A stretch of DNA of 64,000 nucleotides from Aquirufa beregesia (lineage in GTDB: Bacteria > Bacteroidota > Bacteroidia > Cytophagales > Spirosomataceae): contig NZ_SEWW01000004.1 of NCBI RefSeq assembly GCF_011090385.1, positions 62,001 to 126,000 of the forward strand. Reading direction: 5' to 3'. Below the pieces are notes generated by a model. The model searched no databases, was not told where the DNA came from, and saw only the letters and a program-made list of their open reading frames with translations. Of the stretch, positions 62,068 through 64,000 are shown piece by piece. Positions within the stretch are counted from its first letter, which is position 1. Every line of letters begins with the position of its first letter. Both the position numbers and the translations under genes were made by a program.

Positions 62068-63249
62068 ATGAAGTTATTCCAAATTTTGATTGCCCTGCTA
62101 GTGATGTCTTTTCATTCGCTGGCTCAGAGTCCTGCTATTGTCAAATCGATGCTTATTTTTCCCGGACAAGAAAAACACGTCCATGGAAGTAGTTTAGTTC
62201 GCTTACCCAATGGGGATTACCTATCTGTATGGTTTTATGGCAGCGGGGAAAGAACCGCCGATGATGTTAAATTGATGGGGGCTCGCCTCAAAAAAGGAGA
62301 CTCCCAATGGAGTGAACCCTTTGTGATGGCTGATACACCTAATATCCCTGATTGCAATCCTGTACTCTTCTTAAATAAAGAAAACAAATTATTTTTAGTC
62401 TGGATTGCTGTTCAAGCCAACCAATGGGAACAGTCGGTGTTACGTGTACGTACGTCCATGAATTATTCCAAAGAGGGTGCTCCTGTTTGGGAATGGCAAG
62501 ATAATATTTTGCTAAAGCCGGGGAATGATTTTGCCACAGAAGTAGCCAAAAAGCTGAAGCAATTGCCTGAGCACCATATTGGTTGGGCAGGTTATGCGCC
62601 TAAATATGACGACATGATAGCTAAGGCTAGTGCAGATCCGGTGAAACGTAGTTTTGGATGGATGACACGAATTAAGCCACTTATATTGGATAGCGGTCGC
62701 ATCATTTTGCCATTGTATTCGGATGGATTTAATTTCTCTTTGATGGCTATTTCAGATGATCAAGGGGCTAGCTGGCGCCCAAGCTTACCTTTGGTAGGCC
62801 GTGGTCCCATTCAACCAGCTGTGGTAAAAAAGAAAAATGGAAACCTATTAGCTTATTTGCGTGATAGCGGGGATAATCCCCCTCGGGTACACGTCAGTGA
62901 GTCCACCGATCAAGGAGAAACCTGGTCTCCATCTGTTAAATCAGATATTCCGAATACGGCCAGTGTGGAACTTTTGGTATTGAAAGACGGCCGTTTGGCT
63001 TTTTTAGGAAATGACATCATCGACGGTCGATACCGATTAGGCTTGTTTTTATCCGATGACGAAGGAAAAACCTGGAAGTGGAAGACTTATGTGGAAAACG
63101 TAGCTCCAGGAAAAGGTAGTTTTTCTTATCCATGTTTGACTCAAAGCCCCGATGGGCTATTGCATATTACCTACTCTTCCCATATCGAAAAAGATCAAAA
63201 ATCAATTAAATATGTGGTGGTTGATCCTCAGAAAATCAAAGCCGAGTAG
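62068..63249 (+). CDS. Secreted BNR-repeat sialidase-like protein 2
   Basis: This is a 393-residue exported propeller (signal peptide to about residue 19, SLAQ). Asp-boxes are SDDQGASW, STDQGETW and SDDEGKTW. The N-terminal block GSSLVRLPNGDYLSVWFYGSGERTADDVKL parallels that of the first BNR protein in this region (47849-48868), so the two are homologous though diverged. As there, no RIP motif of GH33 is seen. It probably acts on a sugar polymer or glycolipid outside the cytoplasm together with the preceding deacetylase and ceramidase-like protein. Confidence 0.8.
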   Translation: MKLFQILIALLVMSFHSLAQSPAIVKSMLIFPGQEKHVHGSSLVRLPNGDYLSVWFYGSGERTADDVKLMGARLKKGDSQWSEPFVMADTPNIPDCNPVLFLNKENKLFLVWIAVQANQWEQSVLRVRTSMNYSKEGAPVWEWQDNILLKPGNDFATEVAKKLKQLPEHHIGWAGYAPKYDDMIAKASADPVKRSFGWMTRIKPLILDSGRIILPLYSDGFNFSLMAISDDQGASWRPSLPLVGRGPIQPAVVKKKNGNLLAYLRDSGDNPPRVHVSESTDQGETWSPSVKSDIPNTASVELLVLKDGRLAFLGNDIIDGRYRLGLFLSDDEGKTWKWKTYVENVAPGKGSFSYPCLTQSPDGLLHITYSSHIEKDQKSIKYVVVDPQKIKAE

Positions 63250-63273
63250 CGAATTTAAACCTAAACCTATACA

Positions 63274-64000
63274 ATGAAAATCAGTAAATTACATGTACTA
63301 ATATACGTATGCCTATTGCTGGCCACGCATATGACTTGGGCTCAAAATAAGGCCAAGCAACCCGTTTATCAGGATGTCCCATTTTGGCAAGATTATAGTG
63401 TCAAATACTATCTAGCTAAAGATCAAACTACCGATTTGAGTTCGAGTTATGCAGACAGAAATGGGAATATCATTTTGTTTGGTACTACAGGAACTCTTTT
63501 ACCCCATGACGGTCAATTCTTATACCCAGGGACTTTGATTAAAGATACCAAATACCGGACCAGTGCTCCTAAGAAAATGGCAGCCTTAACTTCCTATCAA
63601 AAGCAATTTGTTTTGTTGGACGATAAGGCCGTGTTAAGTCATGCTTTTGCCGGAAGTATTTACTCTAAACATGAATTAGCAAAAGCTAGTCAAGTGGTAG
63701 GAGGCAAGGATTTTGCTTTTTTAATTTCGGATGGCACAAGTATTCACTGGGTGAAAGATTCTAAAACATTGTTTAAAGGAAATTTGTCGGGTGATCAAGT
63801 GTTGGACATGAAATATCAGGCCTCTAGTCAAACCTATTATATTTTAGGCAAACAAGGGCTTTATCATTTTTCCCCAGTTCAAGCTAGCATTACTAAATTA
63901 GTCTCAGGTGGTCCGTTTACGGCCTTTGATGTAGCTGAAAATTCTAACAAAGTATATATAGGTGGGAATGATGGGTATCAGATTTTTGATACATCTACGA
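63274..64000 (+). CDS. Secreted protein of unknown function, partial (C-terminus beyond window)
   Basis: An open frame of 242 codons runs from the ATG at 63274 to the window end without a stop. A signal peptide (cleavage near TWAQ, residue 24) is followed by DVPFWQDYSVKYYLAKDQTTDL. Repeated beta-rich segments come next, such as ADRNGNIILFGTTGTLL, FAFLISDGTSIHWV, YYILGKQGLYHFS and KVYIGGNDGYQIFD. The spacing of glycine-rich turns suggests a beta-propeller like those of hybrid two-component sensors or quinoprotein-type domains, but no family can be named from the part seen. It starts 24 bases after the BNR gene and is probably in the same operon. Confidence 0.75.
   Translation, partial: MKISKLHVLIYVCLLLATHMTWAQNKAKQPVYQDVPFWQDYSVKYYLAKDQTTDLSSSYADRNGNIILFGTTGTLLPHDGQFLYPGTLIKDTKYRTSAPKKMAALTSYQKQFVLLDDKAVLSHAFAGSIYSKHELAKASQVVGGKDFAFLISDGTSIHWVKDSKTLFKGNLSGDQVLDMKYQASSQTYYILGKQGLYHFSPVQASITKLVSGGPFTAFDVAENSNKVYIGGNDGYQIFDTST

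Overview
The window comes from a Bacteroidota chromosome, most likely order Cytophagales. This rests on a TonB-linked SusC/SusD pair, secreted proteins beginning with a lysine-rich MK start and ending their signal peptides in AQ, very weak Shine-Dalgarno sites, moderately low GC, and clusters of 'planctomycete-type' cytochrome/DUF1549/DUF1553/DUF1501 proteins that freshwater and marine Cytophagales also carry. No rRNA, tRNA, CRISPR array, transposase or integrase was seen. Only one stretch longer than 300 bases lacks a gene (33127-33768), and it is rich in regulatory-looking and duplicated sequence.

Layout. 1-1914: RNase R (C-terminus outside the window). 2141-6306: M28 peptidase, gcvT, comB-like phosphatase and thrC, all forward. 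6320-6857: a small DoxX-like membrane gene between two copies of a 33-bp palindrome. 6924-12728: a reverse-strand five-gene glycan-assembly operon (two SDR epimerases, a GT2 glycosyltransferase, two paralogous GT-C-like membrane proteins). 12969-22694: mixed small genes (SGNH hydrolase, Dabb, TfoX-C, DUF4260, GH31, PIG-L deacetylase, CBM9-like, DUF2834-like, DsbA-like, hemN, GNAT, a broken gene, a pentapeptide-repeat protein). 22826-31334: a tight forward operon of secreted protein, DUF2231/cytochrome/LRR protein, PSD1-type cytochrome protein, DUF1501 protein and FAD oxidoreductase.

31331-37436 is an accessory island of about 6.1 kb, with all genes on the reverse strand. It holds a type IV AbiEi/AbiEii toxin-antitoxin pair and a two-gene module of an intracellular subtilisin-like protease plus an AAA ATPase. 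The island is framed by an imperfect inverted repeat. Its AbiE half lies between two copies of the 3' end of the FAD oxidoreductase gene, the second copy being a diverged, nonsense-containing relic. The abiE promoter carries two near-identical 17-bp dyads that look like antitoxin operators. Upstream lies a phased array of TTACNCTCGTT elements. This island is the best place in the window to look for an undescribed conflict system.

37443-47707: a MoxR-like ATPase/VWA pair, a sterol-desaturase-family protein, a secreted phosphoesterase, an SGNH hydrolase, a DUF1080 protein, a large PVC-type heme lipoprotein with HEAT-like repeats, and a LiaF-like membrane protein. 47849-64000: a saccharide or glycolipid utilisation region. 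It contains a BNR sialidase-like protein, a sodium:solute symporter and a DHDPS/N-acetylneuraminate-lyase-family enzyme, then a polysaccharide deacetylase, a polytopic membrane protein and an AraC regulator on the other strand. SusC/SusD, a short neutral-ceramidase-like protein, a YdjC-type deacetylase, a second BNR protein and the start of a further secreted protein follow. The natural inference is that the divergent AraC protein controls the SusC/SusD operon, and that secreted hydrolases release an acidic or N-acylated sugar which the symporter imports and the aldolase cleaves.
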